Positions 1-8,568 of a DNA stretch of 64,000 nucleotides are shown one piece after another. Made by a program: the position numbers and the translations under genes. Position 1 is the stretch's first letter; each line of letters starts with the position of its first letter. The stretch covers positions 1-64,000 of the forward strand of contig NZ_AVPS01000009.1 in NCBI RefSeq assembly GCF_000768345.1, in the 5' to 3' direction. Source of the stretch: Lysobacter concretionis Ko07 = DSM 16239. Its GTDB lineage: Bacteria; Pseudomonadota; Gammaproteobacteria; Xanthomonadales; Xanthomonadaceae. Below the pieces are notes generated by a model. The model saw only the letters and a list, made by a program, of their open reading frames with translations. It made no database searches and was not told where the DNA came from.

Positions 1-42
1 CCGGCCCGTCTTCCCGACTTCCCCGGAGTCGTGCGAAGAACC
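1..42. mobile_element. Terminal end of an ISL3-like insertion sequence lying mostly outside the window
   Basis: Bases 21-42 match the right terminal repeat of the complete ISL3-family element near the other end of the window (63617-63638) at about 18 of 22 positions, and both end in GAAGAACC. A run of seven T follows at 43-49, the same kind of target the complete element chose. The rest of the element would lie to the left, so neither its transposase nor its second target copy can be seen. Confidence 0.55.
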
Positions 43-217
43 TTTTTTTGTGGGCCCGGCTCCAGAAAATATGTCTCCGGAAAAACCAGTATCTCCGCAC
101 CACCATTACCTCCGACACACCCGGCGCCCGGGCATGGGGTCTAATGTCAGCCGGTCCCGGCGTCGAAAGGCGCACCTCCGGGGCTCCCCTTCCCAATGCC
201 ACCGGCCGGAGCCATTC

Positions 218-2329
218 GTGAGCATGAATCAAGCACGCACTTTCAAACCGCAAGCCCTTCTGCTGGCCCTCGCGGTCACCACCGCGCTGGCCGCCTGCTC
301 CAGGCAGGACGCCACGCCTGCCGCGAGCGAGGCTGCCGACACCGCCACGGCACTGACCCTGGACGAGAGCAAGCTGCCGCCGGTCAACCGCTTCCAGATC
401 GGCGACCTGGACAAGACCAGGGATGCCTGCACCGACTTCGGCAGCTACGTCAACGGCACCTGGCTGGCCGCCAACAACATCCCCGGCGACCGCACCAGCT
501 GGGGCGCATTCGAGATGCTCGACGAGCGCTCCACCGCCGTGCAGCGCCAGTTGGCCGAGCAGGCCGCCGCCAACAAGAACGCCACCGGCGTGGAGGCCAT
601 CGTCGGCAACTTCTGGGCCACCGGCATGGACGCCGAGAAGATCAATGCGCAGGGCATCGCGCCGATCCAGGACCGCCTCGACGCGATCGCCGCGCTCGAC
701 AGCCAGCAGGCGATTGCCGACTACCTGCGCACCACCGCCGCGCAGGGTGAGAACTTCCTGTTCGGCTTCGGCGCGGAAGCGGACTTCAAGAACTCCGACA
801 TGAACATCGCCTACGCCGCCCAGGGCGGCCTGGGCCTGCCGGACAAGTCCTATTACTTCGACGCCGACAAGGCCGGAAAGCTGGCCGCCTACCAGGCTCA
901 TGTCGCCAAGGTGCTGGAACTGTCCGGCGTCGACGCCGCGCAGGCGGCCGAGCAGGCCAAACAGGTGGTCGCGTTCGAGACCCGCCTGGCCAAGGTGTCC
1001 AAGTCCAGCGAAGAGATGTCGCGCGACGTCTCTCTGTTCTACAACCCGATGTCCCCGGCCGAGGCCGACAAGCTGACCCCGAACTTCCCGTGGACGAAGT
1101 TCTTCGAGTCCCAGGGCGTGGCGACGCCGACCATGTTCTCGCTGGCGATCCCGGCGTTCCACGAGGAAGTCAGCAAGATGCTGGCCGACGTGCCGGCCGA
1201 CCAGTGGCAGGCCTACCTGCGCTTCCACACCGTCGACGGCGCCTCGCCGTACCTGTCGGATGCGTTCGTGCAGGAGAACTTCAACTTCTACAACCAGGCC
1301 ATGCGCGGCCAGAAGGAGATGAAGGAGCGCGGCAAGCGCGTGCTGAACACGATCGATGGCGAAGTCGGCGAAGCGCTGGGCCAGATGTACGTCAAGGTCG
1401 CCTTCCCCGCCGAGTCCAAGGCGCGGATGGAAGCGCTGGTCAAGAACCTCAGCGACGCCCTCAAGACCCACATCGAGGCGCTGGACTGGATGGGTGACGA
1501 GACCAAGAAGCAGGCGATGGAAAAATGGGCCGCCTTCACGCCCAAGATCGGCTACCCGGACAAGTGGCGCGACTGGAGCGGGCTGGTCACCAGCCGTGAC
1601 AGCTACATCGGCAACGTGCTGGCCGCCAACGAGTTCAACTACAAGTGGAACGTCGGCAAGATCGGCAAGCCGGTCGACCGGACCGAATGGGGCATGCCGC
1701 CGCAGATGGTCAACGCGTACTACAACCCGCTGGCGAACGAGATCGTGTTCCCGGCCGCGATCCTGCAGCCGCCGTTCTTCGACCCCGATGCCGACGATGC
1801 CATCAACTACGGTGGCATCGGTGCGGTGATCGGCCACGAGATGATCCACGGCTACGACGATCAGGGCAGCCGCTTCGGCCCGACCGGCAACTTCGAGAAC
1901 TGGTGGACCGAAGACGACGCCAAGGGCTTCACCGGCCGTACCGACAAGCTGATCGCGCAGTTCAACGCGTACGAGGCCATGCCTGGCCAGCACGTCAACG
2001 GCAAGCTGACCCTGGGCGAGAACATCGCCGACCTCGGCGGCCTGGCGGTGGCCTACGACGCCATGAAGAAGGCGACCGAGGGCACCCCCGATCCGATGAC
2101 CGACGGCCTGACCCGCGACCAGCGCTTCTTCGCCAACTGGGCCACCGTCTGGCGCCGCAACTTCACCGACGACGAGCTGAAGGTGCGCCTCGCCACCGAT
2201 CCGCATGCGCCGGCGAACTTCCGCGCCATCGGCGCCCCGTCCAACCTGCCGGCGTTTGCGGCGGCGTTCGACTGCAAGCCGGGCCAGCCGATGGTGCGCG
2301 CCGTCGACCAGCAGGTCGTCATCTGGTGA
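218..2329 (+). CDS. M13 family zinc metallopeptidase (PepO/neprilysin-like), lipoprotein
   Basis: This is a zinc endopeptidase of the neprilysin family, probably anchored on the periplasmic side of a membrane. A signal segment ends in a lipobox (LAAC). An M13 N-terminal domain follows, then the zinc motif HEMIH near residue 540 and the downstream ENIADLGG motif that supplies the third ligand. At about 700 residues it has the normal family length. GTG at 218 has GGAG six bases upstream; ATG at 224 is the alternative. An open frame from 50 is a non-coding extension that starts beside an IS end. A related M13 gene follows in the same orientation, and a terminator separates the two. Confidence 0.93.
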   Translation: MSMNQARTFKPQALLLALAVTTALAACSRQDATPAASEAADTATALTLDESKLPPVNRFQIGDLDKTRDACTDFGSYVNGTWLAANNIPGDRTSWGAFEMLDERSTAVQRQLAEQAAANKNATGVEAIVGNFWATGMDAEKINAQGIAPIQDRLDAIAALDSQQAIADYLRTTAAQGENFLFGFGAEADFKNSDMNIAYAAQGGLGLPDKSYYFDADKAGKLAAYQAHVAKVLELSGVDAAQAAEQAKQVVAFETRLAKVSKSSEEMSRDVSLFYNPMSPAEADKLTPNFPWTKFFESQGVATPTMFSLAIPAFHEEVSKMLADVPADQWQAYLRFHTVDGASPYLSDAFVQENFNFYNQAMRGQKEMKERGKRVLNTIDGEVGEALGQMYVKVAFPAESKARMEALVKNLSDALKTHIEALDWMGDETKKQAMEKWAAFTPKIGYPDKWRDWSGLVTSRDSYIGNVLAANEFNYKWNVGKIGKPVDRTEWGMPPQMVNAYYNPLANEIVFPAAILQPPFFDPDADDAINYGGIGAVIGHEMIHGYDDQGSRFGPTGNFENWWTEDDAKGFTGRTDKLIAQFNAYEAMPGQHVNGKLTLGENIADLGGLAVAYDAMKKATEGTPDPMTDGLTRDQRFFANWATVWRRNFTDDELKVRLATDPHAPANFRAIGAPSNLPAFAAAFDCKPGQPMVRAVDQQVVIW

Positions 2330-2382
2330 TCGCCGCCGGGCCTCGCCCGGCTCGATGACCGGCCCACGTCAAGGGCACCCAC

Positions 2383-2415
2383 GGAGGTCCGGGCTCGTCC
2401 CGGGCCTCCTTTTTT
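2383..2415 (+). terminator. Rho-independent terminator after the first M13 peptidase
   Basis: An 11-pair stem (2383-2393 with 2399-2409, one G-T pair) has a five-base loop and is followed by six T. It lies about 55 bases past the stop codon, so the two M13 genes are probably transcribed separately. Confidence 0.85.
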
Positions 2416-2556
2416 CTGCCGCTGCTTTTCACGACCGGTCCCGTCGCCGGAATCCCGCCGGGAAAGTCCGGCCGGCAAGTGTTTATTGCCAACCGCGTTC
2501 AGTAGCCCTCACAGGCAGCTTGATAGACTGCCGCGATCATTTGGATGGAATCCGCG

Positions 2557-4581
2557 ATGACCCTTCGACCGCTTTGTTATGCCCTGGCCCTCGGCCTGAT
2601 CGCCGGCCTCGCCGTGTCACCCGCGAGCGCGCAGGAAGCTGCCACCGCCTGCACCGACTTCAACGCGTTCGCCAACGCCGGCTGGCTTGCCGCCAATCCG
2701 CTGCCGGCCGGCAAGACGTCGAACTCGGCGCTGGAACAACTGGACGCGCACGCGCGCCAGCAGCAGATCGACCTGCTGAACCAGGCGATGCAGTCACCGC
2801 AGGGCGACGTGCAGAAGCTGCTGGGCGACTTCTGGGCCAGCGGACTCAGCGAGCCCGCGGTCGAGCGCGACGGTGCCCAGCCTCTGGCACCGCTGCTGGA
2901 CCGGATCATCGCGATCAAGCGCGCCGACAACATCGCCCCGACCATCGCAGCGCTGCACCAGGTCGGCATTCCGGTCGCGTTCCACTTCGGTGCCGACATC
3001 GACCTGCGCGACTTCTCGCGCCACATCGGCTACTTCAGCCAGGGCGGCCTGGGCCTGCCGGACCCGGCCTACTACACCCGCACCGACGCCCCCACCGCTG
3101 CCCTGCTCGGGCAATACCGCGCCTACGTGCAGAAAATCCTCGCGCTGACCGGCGTCAAGGACAAGGATCTCGCCAAGCAGTCGCAGCTGGTGATCGACCT
3201 GGAAACGCGCATCGCCAAAGCCTCCCGCCCGCTGGCCGAACTGCGCGACCCACGCGTCAACTACGCGCCGGTCGCCATCAGCGGGCTGGCCGCGCAGTAT
3301 CCGAACCTGCAGCTCGACCAGTTCCTCCAGGCCCAGGGCGTGAGCACCCCCACCGTGTCCATCGGCAACCCCGCCCGGCTGGCGGAAATCGACAAGCTCA
3401 TCCGCGAACTCAAGCCCGAACAGTGGCGCGCCTACCTGCGCTGGCGCGTCGGCGACGCGATGGCGCCCTATCTGGCCAAGTCCTGGCGCGATGCGGAATT
3501 CGATTTCCACGGCCGCGTGCTGGCCGGACTCACCGCACCACCATCGCGCGAGCAGCAGGTGCTGGATGCGATCAACCTGGCCGCGGGACCGATGCTCGGG
3601 CACGAATACGCCGCCAGATACCTGACCGCCGATACCAAGTCGCAGGCACGCCAGGTCGCCACCCAGGTGCGTGACGCCCTGGGCGCCGCGCTGCAGCGCG
3701 ACCCGCGCCTGGGCGAGTCGGCCAAGGCCGAAGCGGCCGCCAAGCTGGCCGCAATGAAGATCGAGATCGGCACCCCGACCCGCGATCTCGACTACACCAT
3801 CCAGCCGATGGGCCGGGGCAGCTTCGGCGGCAACATGCTGATCGCCTCCACCTGGCGCCACCGCGAGGAGATGCGACGGATCGGCGAGGCCAATGCCGAC
3901 CGCCGCTGGGACGTGCTCCCGCAGCAGCCCGCGCTGGCCTACGACCTCGCCCAGAACCGCCTGATCGTGACCGCCGCGGCGCTGCAGGCCCCGCTGTGGA
4001 ACCCGCTGGCGCAGACCGCGACCCGGTACGGCAGCTACGGTGCGCTGGTCGGCCACGAGATCAGCCACGGTTTCGATGCGCGCGGCCGTTTCATCGACGC
4101 GCAGACCGAAATCCGCAACTGGTGGAATCCGCAGGAAGTCGCCGCCTGGGATGCGCTGGTCCAGCGTGTCGTCGCCCAGTACGGCGCGTTCGACTATCCG
4201 ATGCTGACCGGCACCAAGGTCGACGGCGCCAAGACCCACGACGAGAACATCGCCGACCTGGCCGGCGTGGAACTCGCCTGGGCCGCATACAACGCCAACA
4301 CCACCGGCGCCGACAAGGCCACCCACAAGGCGTTTTTCGAAGGCTGGGCAAGCCTGTGGCCGCAGCACATGACTGCCGAGAACGCCGCCCAGCGCGCGGC
4401 CCACAACGTGCACGCGCCCGGCCAGTGGCGCACCAACGGCCCGCTGATGAACCTTGCGGCGTTCGGCGACACTTACGGCTGCAAGGCCGGCACCCCGATG
4501 CAGCTCAAGGCCGATGCCCGGATCGTCCTGTGGCCGATGCCGGCGGCAACCAAGGGCAAGGCGAAAGCCGGCAGGAAGTAG
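2557..4581 (+). CDS. M13 family zinc metallopeptidase (PepO/neprilysin-like), secreted
   Basis: This is the second M13 endopeptidase, about 674 residues. It has a cleavable signal peptide ending SPASA-Q and no lipobox, so it is probably soluble in the periplasm or secreted, unlike the lipidated upstream copy. The zinc motif HEISH starts near residue 500 and the ENIADLAG motif is present, so it should be active. The two proteins share domain layout and short motifs but differ widely, which suggests an old duplication. ATG 2557 gives a clean signal peptide; ATG 2545 is possible. The substrate cannot be predicted. Confidence 0.93.
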   Translation: MTLRPLCYALALGLIAGLAVSPASAQEAATACTDFNAFANAGWLAANPLPAGKTSNSALEQLDAHARQQQIDLLNQAMQSPQGDVQKLLGDFWASGLSEPAVERDGAQPLAPLLDRIIAIKRADNIAPTIAALHQVGIPVAFHFGADIDLRDFSRHIGYFSQGGLGLPDPAYYTRTDAPTAALLGQYRAYVQKILALTGVKDKDLAKQSQLVIDLETRIAKASRPLAELRDPRVNYAPVAISGLAAQYPNLQLDQFLQAQGVSTPTVSIGNPARLAEIDKLIRELKPEQWRAYLRWRVGDAMAPYLAKSWRDAEFDFHGRVLAGLTAPPSREQQVLDAINLAAGPMLGHEYAARYLTADTKSQARQVATQVRDALGAALQRDPRLGESAKAEAAAKLAAMKIEIGTPTRDLDYTIQPMGRGSFGGNMLIASTWRHREEMRRIGEANADRRWDVLPQQPALAYDLAQNRLIVTAAALQAPLWNPLAQTATRYGSYGALVGHEISHGFDARGRFIDAQTEIRNWWNPQEVAAWDALVQRVVAQYGAFDYPMLTGTKVDGAKTHDENIADLAGVELAWAAYNANTTGADKATHKAFFEGWASLWPQHMTAENAAQRAAHNVHAPGQWRTNGPLMNLAAFGDTYGCKAGTPMQLKADARIVLWPMPAATKGKAKAGRK

Positions 4582-4616
4582 CCGCCGGTTCGATTGGTCC
4601 CACGAGGCAACTCAAC

Positions 4617-4648
4617 GAAAAACGGCGCGGGCAATCGCGCCGTTTTTC
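4617..4648. terminator. Bidirectional rho-independent terminator
   Basis: A perfect 13-pair inverted repeat (4617-4629 with 4636-4648) contains GGCGCG and its complement, flanked by A5 and T5. It lies between the convergent M13 and rhomboid genes and could stop transcription from both. Confidence 0.88.
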
Positions 4649-4796
4649 ATGGCCGGTCGATTGCGTACGGCACCCGACCAGCGCCACATCTTCCGGCAGG
4701 AGCGGCTTCCGCGGCGACCTGCACATCCCGGCAACGTCCAGGACATCGCTCCCGGCGTCGCCCCACATCAACGCCGCCGCTTCTCCGCATGCCCCC

Positions 4797-5453
4797 TCAG
4801 CGCACGATCCGCGGTCGCTTTGGTCCGCGCCGGCCGAACGGCGGCTGCCCGCGCCAGTAACGGATCAGCATCCAGCCGAACAGCATCCCGCCCAGGTGCG
4901 CGAAATGCGCCACGCCGGGCTGGTAACCGCTGAATCCGAGCAACAGCTCGATTGCCCCGTACACGATCACCAGCGTGCGCGCCTTCATCGGGATCGGCGG
5001 AATCAGCAGCATCACCCGCTGGTGCGGGAACAGCATGCCGTACGCCAGCAGCAGGCCGAACACGCCGCCCGAGGCACCCATCGTCGGATACGCCGCGCCG
5101 CCCTGCGCCATCGTCCACGACCCCACGACCAGCTGGCACACCGCCGCGCCGGCCACGCAGGTCAGGAAAAAAGTCAGGAAGCGCCGCTCACCCCAGGTGT
5201 GTTCCAGCGGCGCGCCGAACATCAGCAACGCCACCATGTTGAACAACAGATGGGTAAAGCTGCCATGCATGAAACCGTAGGTCAGCAACTGCCAGGGCAG
5301 GAACTCGTTGACCGCATAGGCACTGTCGCCACTGCCGATCGGCCACAGCATGAACGACGCCAGCGCGGCTTCACCCAGCACGTTCTGCAACAGGAACACC
5401 AGCGCATTGACGATCAGCAGCGCCCTGGTGACGGGCGGTAGGTTGAAAAACAT
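4797..5453 (-). CDS. Rhomboid family intramembrane serine protease
   Basis: This is an inner-membrane serine protease that cleaves transmembrane segments of substrate proteins. It has about 218 residues with six predicted hydrophobic segments. The catalytic serine is in GASGG (Ser128), the partner histidine in AHLGG (His186), and HGSFTHLLFN supplies the oxyanion-side His and Asn. It is the compact bacterial form without extra domains. The start at 5453 is chosen because GAGGGA lies just upstream; an earlier in-frame ATG would add a non-conserved tail. No substrate is suggested by the neighbours. Confidence 0.92.
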   Translation of the reverse strand: MFFNLPPVTRALLIVNALVFLLQNVLGEAALASFMLWPIGSGDSAYAVNEFLPWQLLTYGFMHGSFTHLLFNMVALLMFGAPLEHTWGERRFLTFFLTCVAGAAVCQLVVGSWTMAQGGAAYPTMGASGGVFGLLLAYGMLFPHQRVMLLIPPIPMKARTLVIVYGAIELLLGFSGYQPGVAHFAHLGGMLFGWMLIRYWRGQPPFGRRGPKRPRIVR

Positions 5454-5698
5454 CGCAGTCCCTCGAAAGTCCGCCAATGGTAACGGCTGGCGATGCGCCC
5501 GCGCGTGCGGATCGGCCAGTACCGCGACCAAGGCCACCCCTGTGGCGGCTCGCTCAACCGGACTCCTGTAGGGCCGACGTCAGTCGCGAACGCGCAGATC
5601 CCTGGCACCCACGCCCATTGCCCACCCGGCGTTTCCCGGATCGGACATGCGATATGGGTGGAGCAGCCTCAGCCACCGCGGATGAAGTGCGCCATCGC

Positions 5699-6028
5699 TC
5701 AATCCGGCACGCCCCAGATCTGCTCATCCAGCGTGGCCGCGCGAACGCCACGCACCCTGCCCGCCTCCACCCGCACCCCCTCCGCACGCAGGCGCTGGCT
5801 CTGCTCGGCAAACTCCGGCGCATCGGGCGGGAACGCAATGCGTCCGTCCGATCGCAGCACCCGGTGCCACGGCAGGGTCGGATCCTCGTTGTGGCTCAAC
5901 AGGCGAGCGACCATGCGCGCACGTCCCGGCAGCCCCGCACGCCGCGCCACCTCGCCGTAACCGGCCACCTCGCCACGCGGGATCGCGCGGATGGTGGCCA
6001 GGATGCGGGCGGAAGCGTCGTTCTGCAT
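5699..6028 (-). CDS. Alkyltransferase-like (ATL) protein, MGMT family without the acceptor cysteine
   Basis: This 109-residue protein has the DNA-binding domain of O6-alkylguanine-DNA alkyltransferase. Where true MGMT proteins carry Pro-Cys-His-Arg, it has PWHR at residues 53-56, so the alkyl-accepting Cys is replaced by Trp. Known ATL proteins with this change bind alkylated guanine and pass it to nucleotide excision repair instead of repairing it directly. The helix-turn-helix part (VAGYGEVARRAG) is intact. It is divergent from the next gene, with 36 bases between them. Confidence 0.9.
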   Translation of the reverse strand: MQNDASARILATIRAIPRGEVAGYGEVARRAGLPGRARMVARLLSHNEDPTLPWHRVLRSDGRIAFPPDAPEFAEQSQRLRAEGVRVEAGRVRGVRAATLDEQIWGVPD

Positions 6029-6064
6029 CGCGGTAGCATAGGGCGTCCCACGCAGGAGCCGAGC

Positions 6065-6475
6065 ATGCAATCCTTCAAACTGATCCGCCAACACCTGACC
6101 AGCGCCGGGTTCAACGTCATCCTGCAGGACGAGGGGGTGGCAAGCATCGAGTTGTCGCTGGAACAGGGCTCGCGCCATCAGGCGATCTTCCTGTCGGAGC
6201 TGCAGGACGAGGACGGCCGTCCCTACCTGCGGGTGAGCAGTGCGGTGGCGCCCATCGCCGGGCTGGATGCCTCCCGCGCGCTGGCATTCAACTGGCAAAG
6301 CCGGGTCGGCTATCTGGCAGTCGGCGACATGGGCGGCACGCCCTACCTGCAGCTGTGCGAAAACCGGCCGTTCGATGGCCTGGACGGCGCGGAGGTGCAT
6401 CGGCTGGTACTGGACATCGGCGGTACCGCAGACCGCATGGAACGCGCACTGTCGGGCGACAAGGACCTGCTCTAG
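6065..6475 (+). CDS. YbjN-like / secretion-chaperone-fold small protein of unknown function
   Basis: This 136-residue soluble protein has no signal peptide or membrane segment. Its pattern, with N-terminal FKLIRQHLTSAGF and alternating beta strands, resembles the YbjN and type III secretion chaperone fold. I assign this only by resemblance. AGGAG lies close upstream of ATG 6065. It is convergent with the Pit transporter gene, whose stop is 25 bases away. No secretion genes are nearby, so a general role is more likely than a chaperone for a local effector. Confidence 0.75.
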   Translation: MQSFKLIRQHLTSAGFNVILQDEGVASIELSLEQGSRHQAIFLSELQDEDGRPYLRVSSAVAPIAGLDASRALAFNWQSRVGYLAVGDMGGTPYLQLCENRPFDGLDGAEVHRLVLDIGGTADRMERALSGDKDLL

Positions 6476-6499
6476 CGGCGTTGCCGCACCGCTCTGGCG

Positions 6500-7627
6500 C
6501 TATACCCAGCCGATCATCGCCAGCAGGCGGAACGCGCCGTACGCAATGCCGCCGGCGGCCGGGATCGTGAGGATCCAGGCCCAGATCATCCGCTCCACCA
6601 TCGTCCACTTGATCGCGTTCAGGCGCTTGGCCGTGCCCACGCCCATGATCGCGGCGGAAATGTTGTGGGTGGTGGACACCGGAATACCCAGCGACGACGC
6701 AGCCAGGATCACCGAGGCGGCGCTGGTTTCCGCCGCAAAACCGTGGATCGGATGCAGCTTCACCAGCTTGTGGCCGAGCGTCTTGATGATCCGCCAGCCA
6801 CCGGCGGCAGTACCTGCCGCCATCACCAGCGCACAGCAGACCTTGATCCACATGTCGATGTCGCCTTCCAACAGCGCGCCCTCGGAGGGATGCAGGAACG
6901 CCAGCCACCCGGGCAGGTTGTCCAGCACGCCGGTGGACTGGGCGCTGACCAGGGTCAGCGCGATGATGCCCATGGTTTTCTGGGCGTCGTTCATGCCATG
7001 CGCAAAGCCCATGCCGGCCGCGCTGACGATCTGCGCTTTGCCGAAGAAACTGTTGACCCAACGCGGCCGCGCAAGCCGCGCCAGCCATCCGCCGCTGGAC
7101 GCCATGCCCGAGATGACCGCGAACAGCACGCCCATCATCAGGAAACCCGCGGCGAATCCGAGCACCGGCGAGCTGACCATCGGCACGATCACCTTCCACA
7201 CCACGCCGGCACTCTTGTAGAACGGCTCGGCCGGCTGCGACCAGATGATCGCGTCCCAGTTATTGGAGGCGGCCGCCAGCGCCGCGCCGATCAGTCCACC
7301 GATCAACGCATGCGACGAGGAGGACGGCAGACCCATCCACCAGGTGATCAGGTTCCACACGATGCCGCCCAGCAAGGCGCACAGGATCAGTTGAGCGCCG
7401 ACCTCGACCACGCCGATATCGATCAGCCCCGACGCGATGGTCTTCGCCACGGCGGTGCCCACCAGCGCACCGATCAGGTTCATGGTCGCCGCCATCGCGA
7501 CCGCCTGGGCGGGTGACAGCACCTTGGTTGCGACCACGGTGGCAATCGAGTTGGCGGTATCGTGGAAACCGTTGATGTACTCGAACACGAGCGCAACGAT
7601 CACCACCGTCAGGACCAGGGTCAGCAT
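6500..7627 (-). CDS. pit: Inorganic phosphate transporter, PiT family
   Basis: This is a low-affinity, proton-coupled inorganic phosphate symporter of the inner membrane with 375 residues and about ten hydrophobic segments. Both PiT repeats are visible: an N-terminal GFHDTANSIATVVATK and a C-terminal GMNDAQKTMGI, plus VSTTHNISAAIMG. The DUF47 gene lies 10 bases upstream on the same strand, which is the usual transporter-accessory operon. No Pho box was recognised. Confidence 0.95.
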   Translation of the reverse strand: MLTLVLTVVIVALVFEYINGFHDTANSIATVVATKVLSPAQAVAMAATMNLIGALVGTAVAKTIASGLIDIGVVEVGAQLILCALLGGIVWNLITWWMGLPSSSSHALIGGLIGAALAAASNNWDAIIWSQPAEPFYKSAGVVWKVIVPMVSSPVLGFAAGFLMMGVLFAVISGMASSGGWLARLARPRWVNSFFGKAQIVSAAGMGFAHGMNDAQKTMGIIALTLVSAQSTGVLDNLPGWLAFLHPSEGALLEGDIDMWIKVCCALVMAAGTAAGGWRIIKTLGHKLVKLHPIHGFAAETSAASVILAASSLGIPVSTTHNISAAIMGVGTAKRLNAIKWTMVERMIWAWILTIPAAGGIAYGAFRLLAMIGWV

Positions 7628-7637
7628 TGCGCGGGCC

Positions 7638-8264
7638 TCAGGAGTTCTTCAGGACGATGTCGTAGGCCACCACGCCGGCTTCCCGGCAACGGTCGATGGC
7701 TTTTTCGAGGATCTCGAAGAACTCCTTGAGCAGGAACATCTGCAGCGGGCCGAGCTTGCCCGAGTAGATGTCGCGGTACAGCTCCAGCATCAACCGGTCG
7801 GCCTCGTTCTCGATCGAGCGCAACTCGTCGTTGAGTGCCTTCATCGGCTCCAGCTTCATCTTCCGGAGCAGTTTGATCATCTCGACCACGACCGCCGCCG
7901 CCTGCTCGAGCATCGCCGCGCGCGGCGCAAAATCGATGTGCCCCAGGTGCTGCAGCGCCAGCGAGTAGCGATCGGCAAACTTCTCGATCTGCTTGGGAAT
8001 CTTGTACAGCGCCGACGTCAGCGCCTCGATGTCCTCGCGCTCGATCGGGGTGATGAAACTGTCGACCAGCTCCTGGCTGATCTTCTCGGACACGTCGCGT
8101 TGCCGCAGGCGCGCCAGCTTGAAGGCATCCAGCGCCGGCTCGCGCTCGGTCACCTTCAGCATCTCGTGCAGGGCTTTGGCGCTGTCGTGGGCCGCCACCG
8201 CGGATTCTTCCAGCAGGTCGTAGAACTGATTGCCTTGGCCGAACATCGTTTGCAGGGAAAACAT
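7638..8264 (-). CDS. DUF47 (PhoU-like) Pit accessory protein
   Basis: This 208-residue cytoplasmic helical protein is of the TIGR00153/DUF47 family, distant relatives of PhoU. Such genes are found directly before pit genes and are thought to control phosphate entry through the transporter. It starts MFSLQTMFGQG and consists mostly of amphipathic helices. GAGG lies upstream of ATG 8264. It is the first gene of a two-gene operon with pit (10-base gap). Confidence 0.92.
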   Translation of the reverse strand: MFSLQTMFGQGNQFYDLLEESAVAAHDSAKALHEMLKVTEREPALDAFKLARLRQRDVSEKISQELVDSFITPIEREDIEALTSALYKIPKQIEKFADRYSLALQHLGHIDFAPRAAMLEQAAAVVVEMIKLLRKMKLEPMKALNDELRSIENEADRLMLELYRDIYSGKLGPLQMFLLKEFFEILEKAIDRCREAGVVAYDIVLKNS

Positions 8265-8568
8265 CGGTGGATGACCTCTTTCGTGCCGGCGGCATGCGTC
8301 GCGGGAGTGGCTGGAAAAATAACGCCGCTGCCCGACAGTAGGCAGCGAAGGGGCGGATTATGACGGTTTCGCCGCCTTCACGCCCAGCAGCGGAAGGTTT
8401 CAGGGCCCCGCAGCCCCACCTGCTAAAATCCGCCAGCGCCATCCGGGCGTGTTGATCAGGCCCACCGCGCTCCATGGACGACGATCCAAAACCTCCATCT
8501 ACGCCCGTTGCCCCGCGCTGTCGATGCGTTGCGCCCGCGCCTTCCCCGACTGACCTGGAGCGCGCGGC
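8265..8568. other. Divergent intergenic region
   Basis: These 304 bases separate the divergent DUF47-pit operon and the CorC/HlyC-type gene and should hold both promoters. I found no convincing repeat, RNA gene or terminator. A 36-codon open frame from ATG 8474 lacks a ribosome binding site and is not called. Confidence 0.5.

Noticed and set aside
50..217. N-terminal extension of the first M13 frame
   Set aside because: It begins in a T-run beside an IS end and lacks any similarity to M13 proteins; the lipoprotein signal begins at 218 or 224.
2794..4413. Long minus-strand open frame opposite the second M13 gene
   Set aside because: It is the shadow of a high-GC gene; the plus-strand frame has a signal peptide and zinc motifs, the minus frame has none.
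4697..4717. Possible REP unit (AGGAGCGGCTTCCGCGGC)
   Set aside because: Several changes break the palindrome; it may be a decayed copy but is not convincing.
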